Of a DNA stretch of 64,000 bases, positions 9,483 through 17,684 are shown in pieces. The stretch comes from an uncultured Oscillospiraceae bacterium (GTDB taxonomy: Bacteria > Bacillota > Clostridia > Oscillospirales > Ruminococcaceae), in the NCBI GenBank assembly GCA_905197685.1, contig CAJJZS010000002.1, positions 124,001 to 188,000 of the forward strand, written 5' to 3'. The notes below the pieces were generated by a model. That model had not been told where the DNA came from, did no database searches, and saw only the letters and a program-made list of their open reading frames with translations. The position numbers and the translations under genes are program-made. The stretch's first letter is position 1, and every line of letters starts with the position of its first letter.

Positions 9483-9734
9483 TCAAAATTCTTTATAAGT
9501 TATTATGAATAATTTGTTTCATTTTTAGCAGTTATCCACAATATTATAGGCTGATTTCTCCTTTATCGGTCTATTATATTCTACTTTACGATTTATTTCA
9601 AATTATTTTTTTGTTTTTTCCTTCTCTGTTCAGTCAATTTTTTCTTGCATTCGGGGAATATTATAATCTTTGAATAATTTTTCTTTATTTTTTAAAAAAA
9701 TATCCGTTTTTCTGACGAAAGTACACCAAAAAGG

Positions 9735-9764
9735 TTGACAATCATATTCTTCTTCCTGTAAAAT
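9735..9764 (+). promoter_or_regulatory. Promoter of the secreted beta-domain protein
   Basis: TTGACA (9735-9740), 18-bp spacer, TAAAAT (9759-9764), about 50 bases before the start codon. The rest of the 330-base gap (9483-9734) is AT-rich with no gene; it holds one consensus DnaA box, TTATCCACA, at about 9534. Confidence 0.7.
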
Positions 9765-9813
9765 ATGATAGCTAAAATATTCCAAACTTTTTATTCGGAA
9801 AGGAAGCTTGCCT

Positions 9814-12045
9814 ATGAAAAAAATCTTATCTGTTTTAATCGCAACTCTGGTTTGTTTTCAAATCGGATTCTCCGCTTTTGCCGCTTCTCCGGCAAAAAAT
9901 ACAGAGAATCTCTTTGAAATTCAAATTATCAACAACAACATTCAGTTCGTAAAAAACAACAAAATCACCAAAACCGTCCCGATGAAAAACGGAAATCTAA
10001 AACTGGTTCCCAGCAAAAACGGCGGTATTGCCGTTCGATTTGTAGACAGCAACGGTAAAAACAGAACATTCGGATTAAATGGACAAACTGATTTAAAAAT
10101 AAAAGGAAAATTGGATTCCCTTCATTTGGATAAAAAATTATCTGCCAAAACCAATGTTTCATTGGAAAAAGGTTCTTCTGTAAAAGAGATGAAGGTTGCC
10201 GCTCCCTGCAAGGTTTCGATTGCGGGCAAAGTAAATTCCGTTCAGGTTACAAACGCAAAAGCGGCTGTTTCTGCGCAGAAAACCGCTTCTGTGGGGAAAG
10301 TAACCGCAGTTGGGGGAAGCAAGGTTCAGGGCGTTTCCTCTTCTAAGGTAACGGTTTCTTCAAACTCCACCCTTTCTTCCTCCAATGCTGCCATGCAAGA
10401 AGAAGAAACCCACAGGGAACCGGAGCAGGACAGAGATGAGGATAACAATAACCGCGAAGAACGCCCCGATTCCGACAACAACAACTCTTCTCAAAATACT
10501 GCCCCTTCCTACCGCATCGACCGTATCGAACCGTCATTGGGAATGGTTAAGGTTACTTTAAACCGGGCAACTTCCCCTGCTTTAACCTTAGATAACTTTG
10601 CAATTTTATGCAACGGCAGCGGTAAAGATATGACTATCTTAAATGTTACCACAAGCGACAATCGGGTCTACTACCTCTCTACCGCTTACTATGCCGACAA
10701 CGAATATTTTCTGAGCATCGAGCTTCCGGACGGCAAACTCATCAATAAAACCTTTACTACCGCTCTGGACGCTCCTGAAATCAAAACACCGGAAGTTCAG
10801 CGTATCGACGCTGCTACCGCTTCGATTGAATATGTATCGGATAGAGATGGTAATCTCTATTACCTCCTTAAGGAGGTAGCAAACCCTTCTTTCCGTTCTG
10901 TTTGGGAAGGAGAAGATGACCCTACTGTTTCTCAAATTAAGGCAAGCGGTACAAGGGTCAGCATGAAGCGTGAAACAAATATGATTACTGTTGAGGGCTT
11001 AACCGAAAATACCGCTTACACTGTATTTTTTGTTGCAGAGGACGAATTCGGAAGAACAACTCCGGTAAAATATGCGGATATTTCTGCTTCTCCCGCTGAC
11101 AAACCGCAGCAGAGTGAAGTAACTATTACTTCTGTTGTTCCTTACACCGATATGAGCGATTTTAACCAAGTTCATCATTGGTTTGATATTACATTGAGCG
11201 CTGACCCCGGTGAAGAACTGACCTTAGAAAACTTTAATATCACCTGTCCTACTCAAAGCGGCATTACTTTAGGTCGACTGGAACAAAAATCCGCAACTGA
11301 ATACACCCTGTATTTAAAAGAAAATGTCATTTTAAAGGACAAGAATACCTTCACCTTTACCGTCACCTTTGCGGACGGTAGCCAGACCTCTTATAAAGAA
11401 TACCTTGATTTTTCTGCCCCGGTTACCTATATTTCGTCCGTTGTCAGAAATTCCGAATCTACTGCGACAGTAACCTTTACCTCCGATGATGACGGAACCG
11501 GTTACTGGATGGTTCGTCCGAACAGCGAAGTTCCAGAGGATACTTCCCACAAGGATCCACAGTACATTATCGAAAACGGTACAAAGTTTGCAATCCATAA
11601 CGGTACAAATGTTTTGGAATTAACCGGAATCGACGAAAGTAATGTTACTTTCTGCTTGGTTGCAGAAGATGAAAGAGGAAACCACTCTCCTTACTTTAAC
11701 CATGAGAAAATCCCGAATGAGATTACCGGTCAGCCGGAACCGGAACCACCAACAGAAGGTGGATTAACAGTTACAAATATCGACGTATCCACTGAATATT
11801 ATATGGGGTCCGATTGTACTACTCTTACAGTAACTTTAAATGAAGAGGGTTATTTATCCAATTCTTCAACCTCCATTTCAGGAAATGGTATTATTATCAC
11901 TGGTTATCGTTATATTGACACTGCTCCCGTCGATTCATACACAACAAAACTTTATTTAAAAGAGCGTATTTTAACACCTGGGACATATACTCTTTCTGCC
12001 GAAGTAAACGGAGTTTGGGTAACCAAAAAATTTACCGTTTCCTAA
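9814..12045 (+). CDS. Secreted multi-domain beta-rich protein
   Basis: ATG 9814 is used because AAAGGAAG lies at proper distance; an in-frame TTG at 9808 is too close. Residues 1-25 are a Sec signal peptide (ending AFAA). Residues ~30-190 are a Val/Lys/Ser-rich stretch with short repeats resembling stacked beta turns. An acidic Asn/Asp/Glu-rich linker (~195-230) follows. The rest alternates two module types: A modules with T-V-T-L/LTLDNF motifs (about 235-325, 440-540, 650-743) and fibronectin-III-like B modules ending in VAEDE-G (about 330-430 and 545-640), giving A-B-A-B-A. No cell-wall anchor or S-layer domain is visible. Surface or matrix protein is an inference. It has its own promoter and terminator. 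Confidence 0.75.
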   Translation: MKKILSVLIATLVCFQIGFSAFAASPAKNTENLFEIQIINNNIQFVKNNKITKTVPMKNGNLKLVPSKNGGIAVRFVDSNGKNRTFGLNGQTDLKIKGKLDSLHLDKKLSAKTNVSLEKGSSVKEMKVAAPCKVSIAGKVNSVQVTNAKAAVSAQKTASVGKVTAVGGSKVQGVSSSKVTVSSNSTLSSSNAAMQEEETHREPEQDRDEDNNNREERPDSDNNNSSQNTAPSYRIDRIEPSLGMVKVTLNRATSPALTLDNFAILCNGSGKDMTILNVTTSDNRVYYLSTAYYADNEYFLSIELPDGKLINKTFTTALDAPEIKTPEVQRIDAATASIEYVSDRDGNLYYLLKEVANPSFRSVWEGEDDPTVSQIKASGTRVSMKRETNMITVEGLTENTAYTVFFVAEDEFGRTTPVKYADISASPADKPQQSEVTITSVVPYTDMSDFNQVHHWFDITLSADPGEELTLENFNITCPTQSGITLGRLEQKSATEYTLYLKENVILKDKNTFTFTVTFADGSQTSYKEYLDFSAPVTYISSVVRNSESTATVTFTSDDDGTGYWMVRPNSEVPEDTSHKDPQYIIENGTKFAIHNGTNVLELTGIDESNVTFCLVAEDERGNHSPYFNHEKIPNEITGQPEPEPPTEGGLTVTNIDVSTEYYMGSDCTTLTVTLNEEGYLSNSSTSISGNGIIITGYRYIDTAPVDSYTTKLYLKERILTPGTYTLSAEVNGVWVTKKFTVS

Positions 12046-12077
12046 TAAAAAAGAGAGCCGAACGGCTCTCTTTTTTT
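12046..12077. terminator. Bidirectional intrinsic terminator
   Basis: AGAGAGCCG-AA-CGGCTCTCT hairpin (12052-12071) with an A-run before and T-run after, between the convergent genes ending at 12045 and 12081. Confidence 0.93.
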
Positions 12078-12080
12078 GCT

Positions 12081-12428
12081 TTAAAATGCCCGGAATAAAT
12101 TTAAGGTTGCATACCCTTCGCAAATTTCCACCTGCGCCGAATCAATCATCGCACCGACCAAAATCAGTTCGCTTTCGTCCCGAAAATCTCCGCTGCCTGT
12201 TAGTCCCCAGTAGCTTTCTTCAATTTCCGGTGCGCGTCCTTTGGTTAAATTTTCTTCCAGATGTTCCACCGCTTTTTGCAGTTTGGTGTCAAAACTGCTT
12301 GCAAAAAAGATATGAAATCCGTCCTCTTTTTTCTTGATTTTTACTACCATATCGTCCGAGCCGACCGAAAAGAAAAAGGTGGTAAGCTCGTCTACAATCG
12401 TTGTTACTTTTTTTCTGGTAAAATCCAT
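12081..12428 (-). CDS. Conserved small cytosolic protein, unknown function
   Basis: A 115-residue soluble protein with a good ribosome site (AGAGAGGA) before ATG 12428. I do not recognise the family. The N-terminal half is predicted alpha-beta with a VKIKKKEDGFHIFF strand; the C-terminal part (LTGSGDFRDESELILVGAMIDSAQVE) is acidic and hydrophobic. It follows the DUF1576 gene on the same strand with only 17 bases between them, so the two are very likely co-transcribed and share the terminator at 12046-12077. A role linked to the membrane protein is possible but is only an inference from position. Confidence 0.7.
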   Translation of the reverse strand: MDFTRKKVTTIVDELTTFFFSVGSDDMVVKIKKKEDGFHIFFASSFDTKLQKAVEHLEENLTKGRAPEIEESYWGLTGSGDFRDESELILVGAMIDSAQVEICEGYATLNLFRAF

Positions 12429-12445
12429 TTTGTTCTATCCTCTCT

Positions 12446-13717
12446 TTACTGCTGCTCTTTTCTTTTTTGGAATGTTTCTATCATCGGCACCACAATCAAC
12501 GCCAACATACCTGCCGAAAAACCGTTGTTGTACAGATTCAGTCCGCCGTGCAAAATGCCGGTATTTAATACCATCGAAGAATGTAAAAATCCGACAAGTA
12601 TACCGTATTGCCAGCCAAACTGACCGCTGATTGGCGCCAATGATGTGCCAAACAATGCTGCCAACTGCACGCTGGGGTCATTGATGTTCCACACCTTCAC
12701 CAAAGAACCCAGATACACGCCGCCCACCACCGGTATAATGTTTCGCAGATGTTTACCGAAAGCGCCAAAACCTATTATTGTAAAAATCCCGCCCATTGTC
12801 GCTCCGTTAATGGTTCCCCCTGTAATCAAAATATAGGAGGTTGCAAAAACGCCGAGCGTTCCCATGTTAAACAGGGTAGTCGGCACACCGTCCAACAGAA
12901 TAAAGTCCGCTACCAGACGACCGGAATGACGATAAATTCGCTTAATAGAAGCTTTATCCTCGGTCAACACCCAGCCTGTTACCATCAATGCGGCAGAAAG
13001 CAGATACATATATGCGATAACCGCCGTGTTGTTTTCATAGGTCCACACCAGATTGGAGGTTACCTCATAGCCGAATGACTTCATTACCGAAACAATCAGC
13101 GTTCCCACCAATCCCGCAGCAAAACCGACGTTATACAGGTTATAACCCTGGTGTACCCTCAGACAATAGGTTGCCAGCGGAGGCAGCAGAAAACCAATCA
13201 CAGTACCGATGAGAAGAGCTGTCACCAATTTCACAAAAAATCCCTGGGACTGCAATACAAACTCGGTAATCATCGGGGCAAGCGCAGTGCCGTACAACGC
13301 AATATAAACATATTTGGAAAACTTTTCTTTCTGCACCTTTGAAAACAGATAGACCCCGAAGATAATCGGCCATATATTGGCAATATTTTTACCGAACATC
13401 GAAAAGCCTGCCATCAAAAATACGCAGGCAATCGTCGCGCCGCTGATCATCGCATGGCTTCCCTTTACAATGATAAGAGAGGCTGCCATAATTATGCCCG
13501 CATTTAAAAAGGTGGCTCCAAAACCGCCCACACTGCTGTAATCGGTAATTAAACCGTCGGGGTGCAGAACGATTTTTCGGACTCCCTCAAAAATTTCCGC
13601 CGGAGTATCCAATACAAAGGCAAACAAAATCATCGACAGTGCAGTAAGCCACAAAACCCGTTCAATGATTTTTGCAGAATTTTTTCTGCTGTCAACCGAA
13701 ACGCTGATAACGTCCAC
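12446..13717 (-). CDS. DUF1576 family polytopic membrane protein
   Basis: A 423-residue protein with about ten to twelve hydrophobic segments and the signature of DUF1576. It is built as two homologous halves: FLNAGIIM...SGATIACVFLMAGFSMFGKNI...ALYGTALAPM in the first half matches LFNMGTLG...NGATMGGIFTIIGFGAFGKHL...ALFGTSLAPI in the second, and GYNLYNVGFAAG matches GLNLYNNGFSAG. This architecture is typical of transporters or channels; no substrate is known. The frame opens with GTG at 13717, but the ribosome site (AAAAGGAG) is unusually close, so the true N-terminus is uncertain. It heads a probable two-gene unit with the small protein at 12081. Confidence 0.85.
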   Translation of the reverse strand: MDVISVSVDSRKNSAKIIERVLWLTALSMILFAFVLDTPAEIFEGVRKIVLHPDGLITDYSSVGGFGATFLNAGIIMAASLIIVKGSHAMISGATIACVFLMAGFSMFGKNIANIWPIIFGVYLFSKVQKEKFSKYVYIALYGTALAPMITEFVLQSQGFFVKLVTALLIGTVIGFLLPPLATYCLRVHQGYNLYNVGFAAGLVGTLIVSVMKSFGYEVTSNLVWTYENNTAVIAYMYLLSAALMVTGWVLTEDKASIKRIYRHSGRLVADFILLDGVPTTLFNMGTLGVFATSYILITGGTINGATMGGIFTIIGFGAFGKHLRNIIPVVGGVYLGSLVKVWNINDPSVQLAALFGTSLAPISGQFGWQYGILVGFLHSSMVLNTGILHGGLNLYNNGFSAGMLALIVVPMIETFQKRKEQQ

Positions 13718-13841
13718 TCTCCTTTTATTTTTTCGGATTTACACACCTGCAAAAGCATCGTTTGTTCTTTGCTTTCCCTTATCATAATATAAAAAAATAC
13801 CGCTCGTCAAGACCACTTTCTCAAAAAGAGAGAAAAGAATA

Positions 13842-13865
13842 GGGACAGTTCAAAACGAACTGCCC
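13842..13865 (-). terminator. Intrinsic terminator after the DUF4358 lipoprotein
   Basis: Minus-strand GGGGCAGTTC-GTTTT-GAACTGTCCC hairpin followed by TATTCTTTTC and a further T-rich run. Confidence 0.7.
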
Positions 13866-13898
13866 CCGGTTTGCTTTTTTGCTTTATGAAAGCCTCAA

Positions 13899-14471
13899 TT
13901 AAAAGAAAGAAGCGATGGTGTCCAGACCGATCTGAACCTGCTCTTTTGCAAATTTTACACTGTCCTCCTCGCTGACATCCAATCTGTCATCGTATTTGCC
14001 GAGCATTACATAAAATACATAATCGCCGTGTCTTACCACCTGACCTGCCTGAACCTTTGCCACATTCATCGGATAGTTGACGGAATTTTCAACCACATAA
14101 TCCAAATATTTTTGCAGCTGCGCTTCAATCTCTTCTCCCTTGCCTTCCTTGGCTTTCATCGCAATAAAAGTATCCACATGGGCGCTCATCATCGGAGCTT
14201 CCGCAACAAATTCTTCCACATCGTCCATATTAACCCCGTAAATTTCCTTGAGCATATCGGCTTCCAGCGGCATGGACGGCAGATAATCTTCTCCGTATTT
14301 TTCTTTTACAGCTTCTGCAATTTCAGAAAGTTCCGGCTGTTTTACCTGTTCCTCCTGAGCGGAAGGATTTTCTCCCTGCTCGGAGCTGTTGCCGGAACAA
14401 GCTGCCAAAGAGGTTACTGCCAAAGCGAGAGTCAAACAAAGTACAATCCATTTTTTCATCATTTTTTTCAT
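13899..14471 (-). CDS. DUF4358 family lipoprotein
   Basis: A 190-residue product with a lipoprotein signal peptide (residues 1-24, lipobox LAAC, Cys25) and an acidic mature region that matches the clostridial DUF4358 pattern: a MPLEADMLKEIYGV segment, a conserved core around AEAPMMSAHVDTFIAMKAKEGKGEEIEAQL, and a final part around GDYVFYVMLGK. The protein should be anchored on the outer face of the membrane. Its function is unknown; family members are short, widely spread in gut Clostridia and often single genes, as here, with its own terminator at 13842-13865. A second in-frame ATG four codons downstream is an alternative start. Confidence 0.85.
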   Translation of the reverse strand: MKKMMKKWIVLCLTLALAVTSLAACSGNSSEQGENPSAQEEQVKQPELSEIAEAVKEKYGEDYLPSMPLEADMLKEIYGVNMDDVEEFVAEAPMMSAHVDTFIAMKAKEGKGEEIEAQLQKYLDYVVENSVNYPMNVAKVQAGQVVRHGDYVFYVMLGKYDDRLDVSEEDSVKFAKEQVQIGLDTIASFF

Positions 14472-14668
14472 AATTCTTTTCTCCGTTTCTTATCGTTATT
14501 TGTTATGTAAATTGCAAATATTCAGAGGAAATACCTTATCTTTTCCCCTTCCATAAATAAAGTGTCTGTTTCTCTTCGATTTATTGCATCTTTTTTTAAA
14601 AAATTTTATTTTCTTTTTATCGACAAAATCTATCAAACGATTTGTTTTCAATGAAAAAATCAATATCG

Positions 14669-14697
14669 TTGCAATCTCTCATAAAGAATAGTATACT
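14669..14697 (+). promoter_or_regulatory. yedF promoter
   Basis: TTGCAA (14669-14674), 17-bp spacer, TATACT (14692-14697). The predicted start near 14704 leaves a leader of about 120 nt before yedF. Confidence 0.75.
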
Positions 14698-14713
14698 TAA
14701 TAGTAGATAAATC

Positions 14714-14780
14714 GGAGGGGAAAATTCTTCTTGTCGAAGGAAACAGCACAGTTTGTGTATCGTTTTTCCTCCTGCTTTTT
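14714..14780 (+). promoter_or_regulatory. Structured leader with terminator-like element upstream of yedF
   Basis: Outer stem GGAGGGGAAA (14714-14723) with TTTTTCCTCC (14763-14772), ten contiguous pairs including two G-U. It encloses two hairpins: TTCTTC/GAAGGAA (14725-14742) and GCACA/TGTGT (14746-14758). A T-run (14776-14780) follows three bases after the stem. The layout resembles a three-way junction acting as a conditional terminator. I do not recognise a known riboswitch class. Confidence 0.45.
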
Positions 14781-14824
14781 AAAATCAAATCACCGATTCA
14801 ATCAAAGAAAGGATGCAGATAAAA

Positions 14825-15406
14825 ATGAATTTTGTAGACGCTCTCGGCAAAGCTTGCCCTATGCCGGTTATCCTTGCCAAAAAAGAAATTGATGCAGGCA
14901 ACACCTCTTTCGTTGTTGCCGTTGACAATGAGGTAGCAGTGGAAAATTTAAAGAGATTGGCAGAAAGCCAGAACTACCAAGCAACTGTAGAAACCAAAGA
15001 CGGTAATTTCCATGTTGCTTTCACCGGTGACGGAGTTGCCGCTCCTGTTTCCTGCGCAGACGGCAAACCCGCAAACTGGGCGCTGTTTGTCGGAAAAGAT
15101 TTCATCGGCGACGGCTCGGTAGAACTGGGCACCTCTCTGATGACCATGTTCTTCTATACTCTGGCAGAATCTAACGATGCTCCACGATACATTTTGTTTA
15201 TGAACAGCGGCGTAAAGCTCCCTGTTGAAAATGAACAGGTTGTCGAGCATTTAAAGGCTCTCCAGGAAAAAGGTTCTGAAATTCTGGTTTGCGGTACCTG
15301 TTTAAAATTCTTTAACATCGCAGACGATTTAAAAATCGGTACCGTTTCCAATATGTATGACATCAGCGAAAGAATGCACGCTGCCGACAAGGTAATCACT
15401 CTGTAA
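14825..15406 (+). CDS. yedF: YedF, sulfurtransferase-like selenium-metabolism protein
   Basis: Two-domain protein of 193 residues. The N-terminal TusA-like domain (residues 1-70) carries the CPMP motif with Cys11 as the persulfide-bearing residue; the C-terminal half is DsrE/DsrF-like, with a cysteine pair in VCGTCLKFF near residue 160. This architecture is that of the YedF family, associated with selenium metabolism in genomes that have selD, but no selD or selA lies in this window, so sulfur or selenium trafficking remains inferred. ATG 14825 is preferred over ATG 14813, which directly abuts the ribosome site. It is monocistronic and sits behind a structured leader. Confidence 0.88.
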   Translation: MNFVDALGKACPMPVILAKKEIDAGNTSFVVAVDNEVAVENLKRLAESQNYQATVETKDGNFHVAFTGDGVAAPVSCADGKPANWALFVGKDFIGDGSVELGTSLMTMFFYTLAESNDAPRYILFMNSGVKLPVENEQVVEHLKALQEKGSEILVCGTCLKFFNIADDLKIGTVSNMYDISERMHAADKVITL

Positions 15407-15414
15407 AAGAAACA

Positions 15415-15450
15415 AAAAGGAGAGGAAGAATTTCCTCTCCTTTTTATTTT
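15415..15450. terminator. Bidirectional intrinsic terminator
   Basis: AAAAGGAGAGGAA pairs with TTCCTCTCCTTTT (15415-15445) and is followed by ATTTTTTG; lies between convergent yedF and the GNAT gene. Confidence 0.93.
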
Positions 15451-15458
15451 TTGTTCAA

Positions 15459-15956
15459 TTATTCAGCGAGCTTTAAACGATAGCGTTTTCCGTCCTCGGT
15501 TTGCTCATAACACTCAAATCCCACCGATTCAAAGCATTTTTGTGAGCCAATATTATAATGATAGATTTCGTCCACATAAATTTCCGGATATCCCAGCTCC
15601 TTTGCACGCTGAACCAAAGCGGAAACCGCACGCCGCCCGATATGTTTGGCTCGAAGATTTTTCTCACCCACCACAATCGGCATATCGTCTTTCCAAAAAG
15701 TAATATCGCCGACAGGACGATATTCGTCACCGTCTTTTAATTCGATAAAATAAACTTCTCCCCGTTCTCTGAGATAATGATACATCTTTTTTAATCGCTG
15801 CATATCATATGGCTTATAAACTCCGTCTACCATCATCAGCGTTTCTTCGTCTTGATACCACGCAAGCGCAAAGTCATCGTTATCATCATATTTTCTCAAA
15901 CGCAGTTCTTCATCTACTTCGAGCAGCTCCGGCTGCTCAATTCCCGGAATCGGCAT
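15459..15956 (-). CDS. GNAT-family N-acetyltransferase
   Basis: A 165-residue single-domain GNAT. The acetyl-CoA-binding region is seen around residues 95-125 (VGEKNLRAKHIGRRAVSALVQRAKELG; the usual R/Q-x-x-G-x-G/A is approximated by RAKHIG), followed by the conserved Y-NIGSQKCFESVGF motif that closes the fold. The substrate cannot be told; the N-terminal part with YRPVGDITFW fits enzymes of the RimJ/RimL-like branch. Start ATG 15956 has AGAGAGG upstream. It stands alone, convergent with yedF, with which it shares a terminator. Confidence 0.85.
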   Translation of the reverse strand: MPIPGIEQPELLEVDEELRLRKYDDNDDFALAWYQDEETLMMVDGVYKPYDMQRLKKMYHYLRERGEVYFIELKDGDEYRPVGDITFWKDDMPIVVGEKNLRAKHIGRRAVSALVQRAKELGYPEIYVDEIYHYNIGSQKCFESVGFECYEQTEDGKRYRLKLAE

Positions 15957-16082
15957 TGTTTTTTCCTCTCTTTCTGGCTTTTTTCGTTTGATATTCAGAA
16001 GTTTTATTCTATTTTTATCTATAAAGTTTATTATTTTTAAAACTTCCGCATTATCTGTTCTTAGAATATCCCAAAAATTGCC

Positions 16083-16703
16083 TTATGTCAAGGTGTAAAA
16101 CAACAGCTTTAAAATTCCAACCAATAATGCGGCTGTTCCGTTCAAAAGATAAAATACCAAAAATTCGGCAAGGTATATCCCTGCCCCGCCTGAGGAATCC
16201 TTCTGAAAACAATCCTTTCCAATAAAAACCGAAAAAAATCTCAGCGAAAAACACAGCGATTCCCTGACTGCCGCAATCAAAATCAGAGCAGTAAACAAAG
16301 CATCGGGAAGCAAGACCAAAAGGTAATATAAAATTGCCTGTTCCTTTGCGGAAGCGTAGGCATACACCCCCAACACCCCGATTCCGATTCCTTTAAAAAG
16401 CAACATTCCCGCCGCAATCGGCTGAAAAATTGCTCCGAAGCCGCATAGACAAATCACCAAAAGAAAAAGAGCGTTTGTCGCAAATGCGGTAGTCACCCCC
16501 GATATAAAGTGAAAATCCTGCGCTTGCGCTAAACTTTCGGTCAGTCGGCTCAAAACTTCCGGTTTATTTCCCGCAAAATTTGCTCCCAGAAGCACACCAA
16601 ACAGAAAAAGAAGCCCCAATAGCAGCAACATACGATTTTTTCCCAACTGATATCGCACATATCGAGCGGCATACCCTTTTTTCTTCACCGGCATTTTTCC
16701 CAT
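16083..16703 (-). CDS. spoIIM: Stage II sporulation protein M (SpoIIM)
   Basis: A 206-residue integral membrane protein with about five helices and the SpoIIM-family pattern: a basic N-terminus, a first membrane segment (~26-44), an outer loop, then ATNALFLLVICLCGFGAIFQPIAAGMLLFKGIGIGVLG (roughly 75-110). In Bacillus, SpoIIM forms the engulfment machine with SpoIID and SpoIIP, which remodels septal peptidoglycan during mother-cell engulfment. No spoIID or spoIIP is in the window. Start ATG 16703 has GGGGAGG upstream. The gene follows the repeat-bearing lipoprotein divergently spaced on the same strand with 56 bases between them. Other SpoIIM-like membrane proteins exist, so the exact role is slightly uncertain. 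Confidence 0.85.
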   Translation of the reverse strand: MGKMPVKKKGYAARYVRYQLGKNRMLLLLGLLFLFGVLLGANFAGNKPEVLSRLTESLAQAQDFHFISGVTTAFATNALFLLVICLCGFGAIFQPIAAGMLLFKGIGIGVLGVYAYASAKEQAILYYLLVLLPDALFTALILIAAVRESLCFSLRFFSVFIGKDCFQKDSSGGAGIYLAEFLVFYLLNGTAALLVGILKLLFYTLT

Positions 16704-16759
16704 AAATATCCTCCCCTTGTTTGTCCTTTTTCTTTATGGGTATGCCGGAAAAGCCCTTA

Positions 16760-17608
16760 TTATTCTTTTGACTGCCGGAAAAGAACCTGATTGGAAAGAT
16801 ATTTCCAGGAAGTTTCTTTTCCTTCCTCTTCCACCATCTGTATGGTTAAAATTGAGGTATTAAAAATCTTATCGTCTTCGTTATATAAATCCACCACCAA
16901 AGCAAAAACGCCGTCCTGCTCCTTCGCCCCGCTGATTCCGAAATATTTTTCCGGATTTTCGGAAGAATATTCCGGCTTCCGATAGGAATTTTCCTGCATG
17001 GAATACGCCTCGTTCTCTGCTCTTATCTGCTCGGCGCTTACTTCAAAATGTTCGGTAATGATATTTTCCACTGTATCGGCAGGAAAAGAAAGGACTTCTT
17101 CATCGGTAAACTCTGTTCCTTTTTTTGAATGAACAATCAAATCATACCATCTTGCGTTTCCGAAATCAGGCGGATTTTGAGCAGAAAAATCCTCTGTCAG
17201 CAATTCAAACGGTTCTAATGGGTCAATCAGCCAGTTATACTGTGAGTATTTCCCTTCCTTGCCTTTTAAGTCTGCCTCCTGAGATTCTGCTTTTCCCTCC
17301 TGCTCTTCTTTGTCCCCGTCTTCTTGGCTTGGGAGATCGGACTGCGATTCATTCTCTTCTTCTTGGCTTGGGAGATCGGACTGCGATTCATTCTCTTCTT
17401 GGTTTAAATCGGTTTCTGTTTTTGTCTGCAAATCTTCGTTTTCTTCTGTTACTTCTTCTTTCTCTTCTCGAAATTCCTCCGACAACTCGGTTTGCTCTGT
17501 CTGCAGCAGAGGCTTTTCCTGAGCCGCTTCTCTGGAGGAACAGGATGTAAGCAAAAAAATCGCTCCTAAAATAAACAAACATCTTTTTTTGTTTCGTTCT
17601 CTTTTAAT
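16760..17608 (-). CDS. Lipoprotein with tandem acidic repeats; possible ATT start
   Basis: The product is a lipoprotein with lipobox LTSC, a long acidic Glu/Gln-rich linker containing two exact copies of a 13-residue unit (ENESQSDLPSQE-type), and a folded C-terminal domain (from about residue 115: NWLIDPLEPFELL...) that I do not recognise. The first standard start is TTG 17578, but that would remove the basic n-region of the signal peptide. Reading upstream in frame gives KRERNKKR directly before the hydrophobic core, back to an ATT at 17606-17608 that has GAAAGGG at good spacing. ATT is a rare start, so either it is used or a one-base change has broken a GTG/TTG start just upstream. Coordinates follow the ATT reading. 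Confidence 0.65.
   Translation of the reverse strand: MKRERNKKRCLFILGAIFLLTSCSSREAAQEKPLLQTEQTELSEEFREEKEEVTEENEDLQTKTETDLNQEENESQSDLPSQEEENESQSDLPSQEDGDKEEQEGKAESQEADLKGKEGKYSQYNWLIDPLEPFELLTEDFSAQNPPDFGNARWYDLIVHSKKGTEFTDEEVLSFPADTVENIITEHFEVSAEQIRAENEAYSMQENSYRKPEYSSENPEKYFGISGAKEQDGVFALVVDLYNEDDKIFNTSILTIQMVEEEGKETSWKYLSNQVLFRQSKE
17321..17398 (-). repeat. Two exact 39-bp tandem repeats inside the lipoprotein gene
   Basis: Copies at 17321-17359 and 17360-17398 are identical and keep the frame (13 codons each), encoding a duplicated acidic linker. Such perfect copies point to recent slippage duplication. Confidence 0.95.
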
Positions 17609-17631
17609 CGGTCAACACCCTTTCAAATTGA

Positions 17632-17673
17632 TAAAAATACAACAAAATCAGGGAAGAATCCTCTTCCCTGATT
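17632..17673 (-). terminator. Intrinsic terminator of the SCIFF operon
   Basis: Minus-strand AATCAGGGAAGA-GGAT-TCTTCCCTGATT hairpin (17646-17673) followed by TTGTTGTATTTTT, directly after the maturase stop. Confidence 0.88.
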
Positions 17674-17684
17674 GAATGAAAGAT

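Noticed and set aside
9534..9542. Single DnaA box TTATCCACA
   Set aside because: One isolated site with no AT-rich unwinding cluster or dnaA/dnaN nearby; not an origin.
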